A DNA stretch of 64,000 nucleotides, taken from positions 124,001 through 188,000 of the forward strand of contig NZ_AUIF01000017.1 in the NCBI RefSeq assembly GCF_000423565.1, read 5' to 3'. Position 1 is the first letter of the stretch. The number at the start of each line of letters is the position of its first letter. Made by a program: the position numbers and the translations under genes. A model generated the notes under the pieces. It saw nothing but the letters and a program-made list of their open reading frames with translations. It was not told the DNA's origin and did no database searches. Shown here piece after piece: positions 1 to 7,361 of this stretch. This DNA is from Runella zeae DSM 19591 (GTDB taxonomy: Bacteria > Bacteroidota > Bacteroidia > Cytophagales > Spirosomataceae).

Positions 1-212
1 GGCTTGTCTCCATATTTTGCCCTAACAAAAGCATCAAACTTAAATTTGGAGCTCGCCACAAAATGATCGGTACTTACCGGGTATTCGTGGCCGTTTTGAC
101 TGATGGCTTTTGTTCCTGTTTTAATAGAGCCAGCTTTAGACAGGGCTTGTTTTTTTTGTGGCTCAATAATATCTTCCTTTTGGGGTTGGTTTATTTTTAT
201 TCGTCCGTTCAT
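1..212 (-). CDS. Partial phage ORF, possibly recombination-directionality-factor-like
   Basis: An ORF starts with ATG at 212 and runs off the left edge; 70 residues are visible. It begins two bases after the stop of the upstream gene, so it belongs to the same leftward operon. The visible part has a Lys/Gln-rich lead of about 27 residues, then a pattern of the form IKTGTK...G.EYPVSTDHFV followed by KFDAFVRAKYGDK. From memory this resembles the N-terminus of phage proteins annotated as recombination-directionality-factor-like or hydrolase/metal-binding proteins. The resemblance is tentative. The truncation is only the window edge, not a broken gene. Confidence 0.5.
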   Translation of the reverse strand, partial: MNGRIKINQPQKEDIIEPQKKQALSKAGSIKTGTKAISQNGHEYPVSTDHFVASSKFKFDAFVRAKYGDK

Positions 213-214
213 GT

Positions 215-511
215 TTATACGTTATTTAAGTTGTATCCAGCTTTAGGAAAGTTTCTGATTATGATTTTGGGTTTATCGGCCGTTTTACTGAATTTTATTT
301 TTGATTGAGGTAGATAAAAATCGTATACCATTTTTTTGGGGTCGTATGGCAATACAAATGGTATTCCGTCTGTATCAAACTCTCCTGTTGCTATTCCGGC
401 GGTGTAGGCCGTGGTACCAGCTGAGATACAATCAGCTACGTAAATTCGAATTGTGGAGCCCTTTTTTATAATTTGGGTGAGAGGTGGAAGTTCGGTGCTT
501 TTAGGATACAT
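215..511 (-). CDS. Small phage operon protein of unknown function
   Basis: A 98-residue protein starts inside the last codons of the methyltransferase gene (11-base overlap) and ends two bases before the next ORF. This packing supports a real, translationally coupled gene. The sequence has no membrane segment or signal peptide and no motif I recognise; it is moderately rich in Tyr, Ile and Lys. Its position next to DNA-modifying genes suggests a role in phage DNA metabolism, but that is only inference from context. Confidence 0.55.
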   Translation of the reverse strand: MYPKSTELPPLTQIIKKGSTIRIYVADCISAGTTAYTAGIATGEFDTDGIPFVLPYDPKKMVYDFYLPQSKIKFSKTADKPKIIIRNFPKAGYNLNNV

Positions 512-1352
512 CAGTGTATTTAACTTTATCGATTACAATTAATTTGGTGGCAATTTTGGTATACTCGAAGCTGTCAGCCTCTATGTCATAGATATTGGCG
601 TCGACATCAATAAGCCATTCGCGAAACGCTTCACACTTTTTTTCTTTGGCAAAAGTCCAGTGAGTAGAAGAGATAGAAACTAGACGACCGCCGAGAGATA
701 AGAGGCTATACATCTTTTTTATGTGATCTATATCTTGATTATTGGCGAACGGGGGGTTGGCGACTATCCTATCGTATAGAGTATTGACAGGCTCCCATTC
801 TAAAAAATCCAAACACCCAATGGTTTTGAGTTTATCTCCTAGTGTGCTTTGTAGGATATTGGCGTTTACGTCCCAAAGCTCAATGGCGTCAAATCGAATG
901 CTTGGTATTTTTTTTAGTGCCGCCTTGATAATGGCACCTCTGCCAGCACTTGGCTCCAAAGCACGATGATAGGGTTTTAGCTCTGCAAGTTCTATCATTC
1001 TATCGGCAACACTGGAGGGGGTTTCAAAAAATTGATATTTTTTTCTTGGATTTTCTTCTTCGTTTTTGATGATGGACTTCAAGGCAGTAAGTAGCGCGTC
1101 GTGAGAGAGGTTACTTGTGGTGCACTTGCTTTTTCGATCCCATTTGCAACCTATTGTTTCAAGCGCCGTATTTACACTTACGTACAGTTTTCTACCAAGT
1201 GGCTTGAATATTATTGTACCGGTTTCACTTATTTCGGCAAACAAAATGGCCTCCTGAAACTCCGTTGGATTCGATGGAGGGGTATAGTTTTCTCTTTCAA
1301 TTAGCGCATCTGAGATAGTCATTGGAAAGTGATATTGAGGGTTGTTCAACAA
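501..1352 (-). CDS. Phage-type DNA adenine-N6 methyltransferase
   Basis: A 283-residue class I SAM-dependent methyltransferase. Motif I, LEPSAGRGAI, lies at residues 132-141, preceded by QFFETP at 107-112, a lead-in common in phage enzymes of this group. The catalytic motif IV is NPPF at 199-202, which marks adenine-N6 DNA methyltransferases. The N-terminal ~100 residues look like a separate recognition or accessory part. ATG codons at 1352 and 1322 are both possible starts. The gene is flanked by a PD-(D/E)XK nuclease and small phage ORFs in one operon. The likely role is protecting phage DNA from host restriction; pairing with the nuclease as a restriction system is less likely. Confidence 0.85.
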   Translation of the reverse strand: MLNNPQYHFPMTISDALIERENYTPPSNPTEFQEAILFAEISETGTIIFKPLGRKLYVSVNTALETIGCKWDRKSKCTTSNLSHDALLTALKSIIKNEEENPRKKYQFFETPSSVADRMIELAELKPYHRALEPSAGRGAIIKAALKKIPSIRFDAIELWDVNANILQSTLGDKLKTIGCLDFLEWEPVNTLYDRIVANPPFANNQDIDHIKKMYSLLSLGGRLVSISSTHWTFAKEKKCEAFREWLIDVDANIYDIEADSFEYTKIATKLIVIDKVKYTDVS

Positions 1353-1464
1353 TGATATGATTTTGTTTTAGGCGCTTACAAAGCCTTGTGGTCAAACCAA
1401 ATCCAGAAGGTATTGAGAGGACTTTAGGAAATGGTTTTCGGTGTTTTAGGGTTGATTTTTTCAT
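1297..1464 (-). CDS. 55-aa ORF bridging nuclease and methyltransferase genes
   Basis: An ORF of 55 codons starts at an ATG that overlaps the TGA stop of the upstream nuclease gene (ATGA arrangement). It ends at TGA 1297-1299, inside the 5' part of the methyltransferase gene in another frame. The product is basic (many Lys and Arg), begins MKKSTLKHRKPFPK and has no membrane segment. The ATGA coupling and the lack of any other gene in 1353-1460 support translation. Function unknown. Confidence 0.5.
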   Translation of the reverse strand: MKKSTLKHRKPFPKVLSIPSGFGLTTRLCKRLKQNHIIVEQPSISLSNDYLRCAN

Positions 1465-2375
1465 GATTGAAGAGTTTGAATTAGGTATTCGGTTACGGTA
1501 ATTTGCTTTGTATTGTCTGTTAGTGTGGAGTTTGGTTTGACGGTTCCCTCAAAAACGTGAATCTTCTTTTCGGCAAAGTTTTCGGGGTATTCGGCTCTGT
1601 AGATTTTTAAGAAACACTCGATTATTTCGGGGGTGTATGGGTTTTTGGTTTGGTTTACAAATTCCCAAGTTGGCGCGGTTCTGTAATCTTTCGGGGACCA
1701 GTTGTACAACTCCTCTATTTCAAGATGGGGAAAGTTCTCTTCAAAAATTAGCTTGTTGACGCTTAGTTGCAGGGCGTGACTATTGTAGATATTTCCAGAC
1801 TTGTAGTCTGTTTGACAGAGTGTTCTTCTTCCTTTGTGGTCTGTCATATAATGTACTAAATCAAGAGTGCCAGCAATACCAAGTTCGTCAGAGCATAGTT
1901 GCATTTCAATTGCCACTGGCTCCACCTTAAAATCACTACACCACTTGGCGTGACTAGCCACTGCTTTATTTAGTTTATGGTGCCATTCGCCAATTAAATC
2001 TTTTGGATGCCCCAAGGCTTCGACGTAGCTTTTGACCTTTTCGCGTGATGTTGCGTAATCAAATCCAGTTAGAAAGAAATCAGCAAAAGCAATGTGCATA
2101 AGTGTACCATAATCGGCTGCTTGTTGAGTTAGTACATCTGCGTACTCTCCGTGCTTCTTCCACCATGCCACCAAATAGGGTGAGGTAGGTAGTACCTTCT
2201 TCGTAAAGGTTGTGGTAGAAGGATAAAACTTCACCCCTGATTCGTCGATTGTGTAGTAGTATCTGTCCCCGCTACCTCCGTCGTACCGTCGTACTAGTTT
2301 TGGCTGTACTAATAGTACGGTCTGATCTGCAAAAACCCATTGCTCTAGGTCTTTGATAAGTTCTGATAGTTGCAT
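1461..2375 (-). CDS. PD-(D/E)XK superfamily nuclease, phage recombination type
   Basis: A 304-residue protein with the RecB/lambda-exonuclease-like fold signature. GTLMH is at residues 90-94 (helix before the core), a conserved Glu lies in the strand VAIEMQL (154-160), GIAGTLDLV is at 166-174 with catalytic Asp172, QTDYKSG at 188-194 supplies the Asp-X-Lys core, and LQLS follows at 202-205. This order is typical of phage exonucleases that feed a single-strand-annealing protein. No annealing protein is seen next to it. It overlaps the downstream 55-aa ORF by four bases. It probably resects DNA ends during phage recombination or replication. Confidence 0.8.
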   Translation of the reverse strand: MQLSELIKDLEQWVFADQTVLLVQPKLVRRYDGGSGDRYYYTIDESGVKFYPSTTTFTKKVLPTSPYLVAWWKKHGEYADVLTQQAADYGTLMHIAFADFFLTGFDYATSREKVKSYVEALGHPKDLIGEWHHKLNKAVASHAKWCSDFKVEPVAIEMQLCSDELGIAGTLDLVHYMTDHKGRRTLCQTDYKSGNIYNSHALQLSVNKLIFEENFPHLEIEELYNWSPKDYRTAPTWEFVNQTKNPYTPEIIECFLKIYRAEYPENFAEKKIHVFEGTVKPNSTLTDNTKQITVTEYLIQTLQS

Positions 2376-2387
2376 TGTGACAGAGAG

Positions 2388-2627
2388 TTAGAAGAGGAGA
2401 TTTTTTGAGTAAATTTTATAGATACATACCCAAATAAAGATTAGTATTGAAGCTGACAGGATTACAATCGTCCAGCTATCAATATCTTCTCTCTGTCTTT
2501 TTGTGAGAGGTTTTTGCTTAAAGAAGAGGTACAGTATTCCACCCAACAATAGGGTTGATATTGCTAGGGTTGTACACCCGGCGGTGTATGAGATCATAGC
2601 GATCCCAATAGATACTAAAGTTTTCAT
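2388..2627 (-). CDS. Small two-span membrane protein, phage operon
   Basis: Start chosen at the ATG at 2627, giving 79 residues beginning MKTLVSIG. A start further upstream would extend into the preceding gene. Two hydrophobic segments are visible, about residues 5-35 and 52-70, separated by a basic loop with KQKPLTKRQRED. It sits in the leftward early operon, 12 bases upstream of the nuclease gene. Small membrane proteins here are often exclusion or lysogeny-conversion proteins, but nothing in the sequence decides this. A holin is less likely, given the early-gene context. Confidence 0.55.
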   Translation of the reverse strand: MKTLVSIGIAMISYTAGCTTLAISTLLLGGILYLFFKQKPLTKRQREDIDSWTIVILSASILIFIWVCIYKIYSKNLLF

Positions 2628-2667
2628 TTTGACTTGTTCTTGATGTTTGACTTGTACAAAGATAGTT

Positions 2668-3027
2668 TCAGACACTATCAGTGTCAAGCAAATTTGAAAA
2701 AATATTTTTCAATCTTGAGTTAACAACTTGAATTTCAGTGCTATTAGATAGTAAATAACCTTTAATGGAATCGGTTTTGTACATTACTTTTGATCCAATA
2801 GTTGTAGTGACTATTTTATTTTTCTTTGCCAGTTCCCATAATTTTGTTGAAGAGCAGTTTAAGAATTTCATTGCTTGCTGCCTATTGAGCCAAGATAATC
2901 CCGGTATTAGTTCGCTATGAACAGACACCTCACTTTTAAGTTGTTTAATCTCCTTCTTAAGCTCTTCAACCGTTTGTTGAAACAAATCAAAGGGTACCAC
3001 CATCAGGGGTTTAGGGTTGTTTTCCAT
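2668..3027 (-). CDS. Excisionase-like helix-turn-helix protein
   Basis: Start taken at ATG 3027 (119 residues, beginning MENNPKPLMVV). Residues 20-45 are a heptad-like, Lys/Glu-rich helix (EELKKEIKQLKSEV), probably coiled coil. A winged-helix segment follows from about residue 45 on: SWLNRQQAMKFLNCSSTKLW, then KVMYKTDSIKGYL. This matches the MerR/excisionase-type HTH_17 pattern found in Bacteroidota integrative elements. The likely role is DNA binding during excision or control of the early operon. The start overlaps the preceding gene by 25 bases. Confidence 0.65.
   Translation of the reverse strand: MENNPKPLMVVPFDLFQQTVEELKKEIKQLKSEVSVHSELIPGLSWLNRQQAMKFLNCSSTKLWELAKKNKIVTTTIGSKVMYKTDSIKGYLLSNSTEIQVVNSRLKNIFSNLLDTDSV
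2671..2685. promoter_or_regulatory. Inverted repeat GACACT-N3-AGTGTC
   Basis: The sequence GACACTATCAGTGTC is a perfect 6-bp inverted repeat with a 3-bp centre, and the adjoining GATAGT...ACTATC half-sites form a second overlapping repeat. It lies over the stop codon of the HTH gene and about 45 bp upstream of the 79-aa membrane-protein start. GAAACTATC or GAGACTATC half-sites also occur at about 3363 and 3247, near the divergent control region. A regulator-binding role is inferred. Confidence 0.35.
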
Positions 3028-3272
3028 TGTTCTAACTCGTTGATTTTCTGATGATAAGATGCTATTTTTTTGTTTAAGATGCAGATACAAGCATCTGCAA
3101 CAACTCGCCAAAATTGGCGTTTGGCTATCCCTGTTTGCACTTTTTTTGATAGTGTGCTGTAGTTGACCCCAACCTCAAGCGATACCTCTGAAAAACTTAA
3201 TTCTTTGACGGTTTGGGCGCAATGAGGTGGTATTTGATAGTTTTTGAGACTATCTATGTTTTGATTATTCAT
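3003..3272 (-). CDS. Small HTH-like phage regulator
   Basis: First gene of the leftward operon, 89 residues from the ATG at 3272. The segment LSFSEVSLEVGVNYSTLSKKVQTG looks like a helix-turn-helix, and the region after it is basic and aromatic. It faces away from the repressor gene across a short divergent control region with a perfect palindrome. That is the position of a Cro-like or early regulatory gene. The family is not recognised with certainty. The 3' end overlaps the next gene by 25 bases. Confidence 0.55.
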   Translation of the reverse strand: MNNQNIDSLKNYQIPPHCAQTVKELSFSEVSLEVGVNYSTLSKKVQTGIAKRQFWRVVADACICILNKKIASYHQKINELEQWKTTLNP

Positions 3273-3306
3273 TACCATTAACTAAGTTGAGTTAAGTTTT
3301 TTGTGA

Positions 3307-3332
3307 AAATTACTATGCAAACATAGTAATTT
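3307..3332. promoter_or_regulatory. Perfect 11-bp palindromic operator in the divergent control region
   Basis: AAATTACTATG, a 4-bp spacer CAAA, then CATAGTAATTT: both arms match exactly. It lies between the divergent repressor (start 3376) and the early operon (start 3272). This is the classical place for a phage repressor operator. Binding by the adjacent two-HTH regulator is inferred. Confidence 0.7.
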
Positions 3333-3375
3333 GTGCCAGTTTTCCAACATCGTAAGCTCAGAAACTATCAAAAAA

Positions 3376-4329
3376 ATGAACACCCCAACTCAAGACCACA
3401 CAAAAGTTAATTATGCCGAACGTTTAGAAAGTATTAGAGGGGAGCTTGGCGTCTCTCGTAATCAACTTGTAGATATTATCAAAATATCATTAAGTACTAT
3501 TAATAGAATTGAAATTTACAACCATGAACCGTCTCCTTATTTTTTCTCTCAATTAAGAAAAAACCTACCTGAGGCTGTTTCTTATATGAGTGGCGAAAGC
3601 GATGTTTTGCCTGAACTACACACTCCGGTAAAGGCTGAAAAAAAATCTATCCATGAAGGGGAGCAGCTTAAAAACTATTTGCGCTCTCATAAGATATCGT
3701 ACAGAGAGCTGGGGCGACTAATGGGAATTGCCCAAACTTCTGTAAGTTATTATGTGCAAACGGTAAACTTTCAGGCCGGTGTAAAAGAAAAGATCGCCAA
3801 GGCTCTCGGAGTAAGTGAAGAGGCTGTTTTTGGGGTTAAGACAATTTTAAAGCCCTCTAATCAGCCCGAAATGGATTTATTTAGTGTGCCTATCGTGCAA
3901 GTTTCGGATAGAAGAAAGTTGTCAAAAGAATATTTAGATAATCTGTTAAATAGTGTCGGTATAGAGGATATTTACTCAAAGAATTACTTCTATGTCCGGC
4001 GAAATAAACTATCCAATGAGGAGGTTAATAGGGCTTTGGTTTTAGAGATAGCTTCAAGCGATAATATGCAGCCTGTATTGTTGCCGGGTGCTTTGGTGTT
4101 GGGTCTTTTGGTACCTCCGTCTGAGTATGGAATGTTGGATAGATTTGTTGTGATTGGTACTATTGGCAGGGTATTGGTAAGGCGGGTTGTATCTAATCGT
4201 TTACGCACTGATGATATGCTTGAAGTTGTGAGTGTAGACAATAATTTCTCTGGCTCTCTGACGATAAAGCGTGAGGATATTGATTTTGTTATTGAGCTTA
4301 TTTCTATCGTGGACCAACCCTTGAGATAG
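3376..4329 (+). CDS. CI/LexA-like repressor with two HTH domains and S24-like C-terminus
   Basis: Start at ATG 3376 (317 residues). An XRE-type HTH covers about residues 9-50 (GVSRNQLVDIIKISLSTINR). A second one follows at about 97-140 (ISYRELGRLMGIAQTSVSYY). The C-terminal ~120 residues have the layout of a peptidase S24 domain, with SDNMQP...PGALVLGLLV and VLVRRV. The usual catalytic Ser is Asn at residue 230, and the usual catalytic Lys aligns with Arg269, so self-cleavage looks impossible. It probably controls lysogeny of the element and binds the palindrome just upstream. Its stop is seven bases from the integrase start, so the two genes probably share a transcript. Confidence 0.8.
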   Translation: MNTPTQDHTKVNYAERLESIRGELGVSRNQLVDIIKISLSTINRIEIYNHEPSPYFFSQLRKNLPEAVSYMSGESDVLPELHTPVKAEKKSIHEGEQLKNYLRSHKISYRELGRLMGIAQTSVSYYVQTVNFQAGVKEKIAKALGVSEEAVFGVKTILKPSNQPEMDLFSVPIVQVSDRRKLSKEYLDNLLNSVGIEDIYSKNYFYVRRNKLSNEEVNRALVLEIASSDNMQPVLLPGALVLGLLVPPSEYGMLDRFVVIGTIGRVLVRRVVSNRLRTDDMLEVVSVDNNFSGSLTIKREDIDFVIELISIVDQPLR

Positions 4330-4335
4330 TCAGAA

Positions 4336-5673
4336 ATGGCAATTACAAACGTAAAATTAAGATTTGTTATTAACAACAAATCAGGGGCGGATGGCTTGTT
4401 TTTGGTTATGCTTTATATCTTTAAATCGGGCACTAAGACTCCTTCTTACATTGGTACCGGTATTTATGTAAAAAAGCAAAGCTTTAATCTAGACGGGACC
4501 CGCGACGCTCAAAATTGGATACGTAGAACAGAGTTGGCATCCAGATATAATATAGCACTTTCGTCTATTTATGATCACGCACTGGATGTTGTTAAGTTCT
4601 TAAGGGATTCCGATAGGATAGACACTTTAACGAATGCTCAAATCAAAGAGTACATAGAAAAGGGAGACCCGGCCGACCTGATGGCTTACTTGAAGGATGT
4701 GCAGCCAAAACAAAAGTCTTTTTCTCGTCAAAACCAATATTCGGCACTCATAACTCATTTAAAGGATTTTTATGGTGATGGTAAAACTTTGCCTGTGGGG
4801 GCGCTAACGCACTCTTTTTTAAAGGAGTTTGAAAGGTTTTTATTTGAAAAAAAAGGATTAACTGGAAGTTCTATAAAAAATTATTTCTCAATCCTAAAAG
4901 CTGTTTATAACAGTTATCACAAAGATAATGAGATAATACCTAAACAAACCCCATTCTTCTTTTTTAAGCACACTGTTGATACTTCTACAAAAGAAAAAAA
5001 TAGTTTGTATCCGTGGCATATACAGAAGTTGATTGAAATTGCAAAAGAAGAGGTTGAACTGGCAGAGTACCATGCTAGAAATGTATATTTGCTTTTGTAT
5101 TTCTTTCAGGGTATCCGGGTGGGTGATATGCTCAAAATGAAGCGGGAAAATATTATAACAACCTTTGATTTGAAGACGGGAGAGAAGATTTATAGAGTTG
5201 AATACTCGATGGGGAAAAATAATAAGTTCCGTCCGCTACCTATTCCCGTCGTAGCAAATCCAATCATAGAGTATTATTTAGAAGGGTGTGTTTTAGATTC
5301 TGAGCAATATACACCACAAGGGTATTTTTTGCCATTTATTTACGACATACCAGACGAAAATGCTGTAACAAAATCACGCGAACCAAGAAGCGAAAGGGCC
5401 GTAAATACAAGGCTGGCTTATGTAGATAATTATTTAAATGTGAATTTTAGGAAGCTTTGCGAAAAATTAGGCTTTAGTGGTGGTTTGACTATGCACACAT
5501 CTAGGCATTCTTTAGCAACACATCTTTATGAAAAGACCAAAGACTTGAGGGCTGTACAGCAAGCAATGGCTCATGCTTCTGTTGTAACCACTCAAAAGTA
5601 TATCCATGACCACGTTGAAACAGATCAAGCTAAAAGTGTCTATGAGGACTACAAACAAAAGAAAGCTACTTAA
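4336..5673 (+). CDS. Tyrosine recombinase/integrase
   Basis: A 445-residue integrase of the Bacteroidota type. The N-terminal ~95 residues are an arm-type DNA-binding part, about 110-215 a SAM-like core-binding domain, and about 225-430 the catalytic domain. Visible catalytic residues are Arg261 (QGIRVGDML), His387 and Arg390 (HTSRH), His413 (MAHAS) and the Tyr422 nucleophile (QKYIHD). All are present, so the enzyme should be active. It catalyses site-specific integration and excision of the element. Its place at the chromosomal border, about 190 bp from thiL, fits an attachment site just downstream. Confidence 0.95.
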   Translation: MAITNVKLRFVINNKSGADGLFLVMLYIFKSGTKTPSYIGTGIYVKKQSFNLDGTRDAQNWIRRTELASRYNIALSSIYDHALDVVKFLRDSDRIDTLTNAQIKEYIEKGDPADLMAYLKDVQPKQKSFSRQNQYSALITHLKDFYGDGKTLPVGALTHSFLKEFERFLFEKKGLTGSSIKNYFSILKAVYNSYHKDNEIIPKQTPFFFFKHTVDTSTKEKNSLYPWHIQKLIEIAKEEVELAEYHARNVYLLLYFFQGIRVGDMLKMKRENIITTFDLKTGEKIYRVEYSMGKNNKFRPLPIPVVANPIIEYYLEGCVLDSEQYTPQGYFLPFIYDIPDENAVTKSREPRSERAVNTRLAYVDNYLNVNFRKLCEKLGFSGGLTMHTSRHSLATHLYEKTKDLRAVQQAMAHASVVTTQKYIHDHVETDQAKSVYEDYKQKKAT

Positions 5674-5837
5674 AATTTACTTGAAAAATAAATGAAACTT
5701 GACAAAAGTATTGTTTCTTTTTTGTTGCTTTGGATTTTAAAAGGGTAGTTAAAATGCAGTATTTCAGAAAACTTGTTTTCGTGTTATTTAGTTAAGATAA
5801 CTTGTAATGCAAATTTTCAACTATTACTTTACAACAA

Positions 5838-5855
5838 ATGTCAGGTATCTGACAT
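5838..5855. promoter_or_regulatory. Inverted repeat upstream of thiL
   Basis: ATGTCAG-GTAT-CTGACAT is a perfect 7-bp inverted repeat that ends 10 bases before the chosen thiL start. It may be an operator or a 5'-leader hairpin, or part of the element's attachment site. Nothing in the window decides between these. Confidence 0.4.
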
Positions 5856-5865
5856 CTTTCTTAAA

Positions 5866-6897
5866 ATGACTCGAACAGAACTATCTACTATAGGTGAATT
5901 TGGGCTGATTAGCCGTATAAATCAGCAATTTACCCCTCAACTTTCGCAGACTATCAAGGGCATTGGTGACGACGCCGCCGTCATTGATACTGGCACAGAC
6001 GAATACTTGCTAGTATCTACCGATATGTTGGTAGAAGGGGTGCATTTTGACCTTAGCTATGCCCCACTCAAGCATTTAGGCTATAAAGCCATCGCGGTCA
6101 ATGTATCCGACATTGCGGCCATGAATGGTATCCCTCGGCAAGTGACAGTGAGCGTAGGACTCAGCAATCGGTTTTCGGTCGAGGCAATCGATGAGCTATA
6201 TGCGGGTATCCAAGCAGCTTGCGAAGCCTATAAGGTGGATTTGGTAGGAGGCGATACTACTGCTTCTCGCTCAGGATTAGTGATTTCGGTAACAGCTCTT
6301 GGCGTTGTTGAAAAATCAAAAATAGCTTATCGTAATGGCGCTAAACCCAACGACATTATTTGTGTCACGGGAGATTTGGGCGCCGCTTATGTAGGTTTGC
6401 AATTACTCGAACGTGAAAAAAGGGAGTTTTTGGAAAACCCTAACATGCAGCCTCAGCTTGAAGATAAATCGTATGTAGTAGGTCGGCAACTCAAACCAGA
6501 AGCCCGCACCGACATTGTATATGAGCTGCAAGATGCGGGCGTGATACCTACTTCTATGATTGATATTTCAGATGGGCTTGCCTCAGAGATACTTCATTTG
6601 TGTACTCAATCGGGCGTAGGAGCGCAAGTTTTTGAAGAAAATCTTCCGATTGCGGATGAGACTTATCTTGCCAACGACGAGTTTAAACTTAGCCCACTCA
6701 CGGGTGCTCTCAACGGCGGTGAAGATTATGAACTGTTGTTTACGATTCAACAAAGCGATTATGAAAAAATCAAAAACTCCCCTCATATAAGCTTTGTAGG
6801 GTTCATGACCAACCAACCCGACCAAGTAGAATTGATAACAAAAGGAGGGGGACGCTTCCCTATTCAGGCACAGGGATGGCAACATTTAAGCAAATAA
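5866..6897 (+). CDS. thiL: Thiamine-monophosphate kinase ThiL
   Basis: Start at ATG 5866 (343 residues), which gives the usual Bacteroidota N-terminus TELSTIGEFGLI; an upstream in-frame ATG would add an atypical 31 residues. ThiL phosphorylates thiamine monophosphate to thiamine diphosphate with ATP. Visible family features are GIGDDAAV (residues 32-39), the STDMLVEGVHFDL segment that binds Mg-nucleotide, VGGDTT, CVTGDLGAAYVGL, IDISDGLASE and LNGGEDYELLFT. The length fits the family. It is the first chromosomal gene after the integrase, so the element has inserted into its upstream region. A TPP-riboswitch-controlled receptor at 57075 is functionally related. Confidence 0.95.
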   Translation: MTRTELSTIGEFGLISRINQQFTPQLSQTIKGIGDDAAVIDTGTDEYLLVSTDMLVEGVHFDLSYAPLKHLGYKAIAVNVSDIAAMNGIPRQVTVSVGLSNRFSVEAIDELYAGIQAACEAYKVDLVGGDTTASRSGLVISVTALGVVEKSKIAYRNGAKPNDIICVTGDLGAAYVGLQLLEREKREFLENPNMQPQLEDKSYVVGRQLKPEARTDIVYELQDAGVIPTSMIDISDGLASEILHLCTQSGVGAQVFEENLPIADETYLANDEFKLSPLTGALNGGEDYELLFTIQQSDYEKIKNSPHISFVGFMTNQPDQVELITKGGGRFPIQAQGWQHLSK

Positions 6898-6940
6898 CAC
6901 GCTAATCAAACTCATAAACACCCAAACAAAAGACGAATCT

Positions 6941-7354
6941 ATGGAAATTCTTGTCCGTGCACACTCTGGCCTTCGATATGTGGTTTTAGGCCTTTTGATT
7001 GCGGCTATCTTCGTGGCTTTTAGCAAACGTGGAGAGCGCAATGCCCCTTACTCAAAAGTATATCTTTTTGCCATGATTGCCACTCATACACAGTTGTTGA
7101 TAGGCCTTATACTATATGCGCTTGATTTTGGAGTAAAGGTACGTTTTGATATGATGAGCGATAAGTTTTATCGGTTTTATACTGTAGAGCATATGGTAGG
7201 AATGTTGGTAGCGATTGTTTTAATCACTATTGGGCATTCACAAGCCAAGAAACTCAACCACGGTAAGGTATTTGCGTACTATTCAATAGCATTGCTTCTT
7301 ATTTTGATTTCTATCCCTTGGCCTTTCCGTAATTTAGGCGCTGGATGGTTCTAA
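6941..7354 (+). CDS. Small four-span membrane protein, His-containing
   Basis: A 137-residue integral membrane protein with four hydrophobic helices at about residues 12-28, 44-62, 84-102 and 112-128. Histidines lie at helix ends in RAHSGLRY, THTQLLIG, VEHMVGM and IGHSQAK, a distribution that recalls cytochrome-b-like membrane proteins, although heme binding is not proven. It starts 43 bases after thiL and ends at a strong hairpin, so it is probably cotranscribed with thiL. Function unknown; it is of a type common in Cytophagales. Confidence 0.75.
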   Translation: MEILVRAHSGLRYVVLGLLIAAIFVAFSKRGERNAPYSKVYLFAMIATHTQLLIGLILYALDFGVKVRFDMMSDKFYRFYTVEHMVGMLVAIVLITIGHSQAKKLNHGKVFAYYSIALLLILISIPWPFRNLGAGWF

Positions 7355-7361
7355 TATTATT

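Larger units (their letters stand above)
1..5800. mobile_element. End of a prophage or integrative element next to thiL
   Basis: Genes from the left edge to about position 5.7 kb form a phage-like early region. A tyrosine integrase lies at the chromosomal end, a repressor-like regulator sits beside it, and a divergent operon of small, overlapping genes follows (HTH proteins, nuclease, adenine methyltransferase). From thiL at 5866 onward the genes are ordinary chromosomal ones. The attachment site should lie in 5674-5865, but its partner copy is outside the window, so the exact boundary is inferred. No structural phage genes are visible, so an integrative plasmid or ICE remains possible. Confidence 0.75.

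Noticed and set aside
63-308. Plus-strand ORF near the left edge
   Set aside because: It lies opposite two packed operon genes, is hydrophobic from antisense composition and has no supporting signal.
1461-2375. Cas4 protein of a CRISPR system
   Set aside because: The PD-(D/E)XK core is similar, but the Cys cluster of Cas4 and any cas genes or repeats are absent, and the neighbours are phage genes.
2388-2627. Holin
   Set aside because: Two membrane spans fit, but the gene lies among early regulatory genes and no endolysin is near.
5674-5865. tRNA gene as integration target beside the integrase
   Set aside because: No cloverleaf, CCA end or T-loop sequence was found in the gap.
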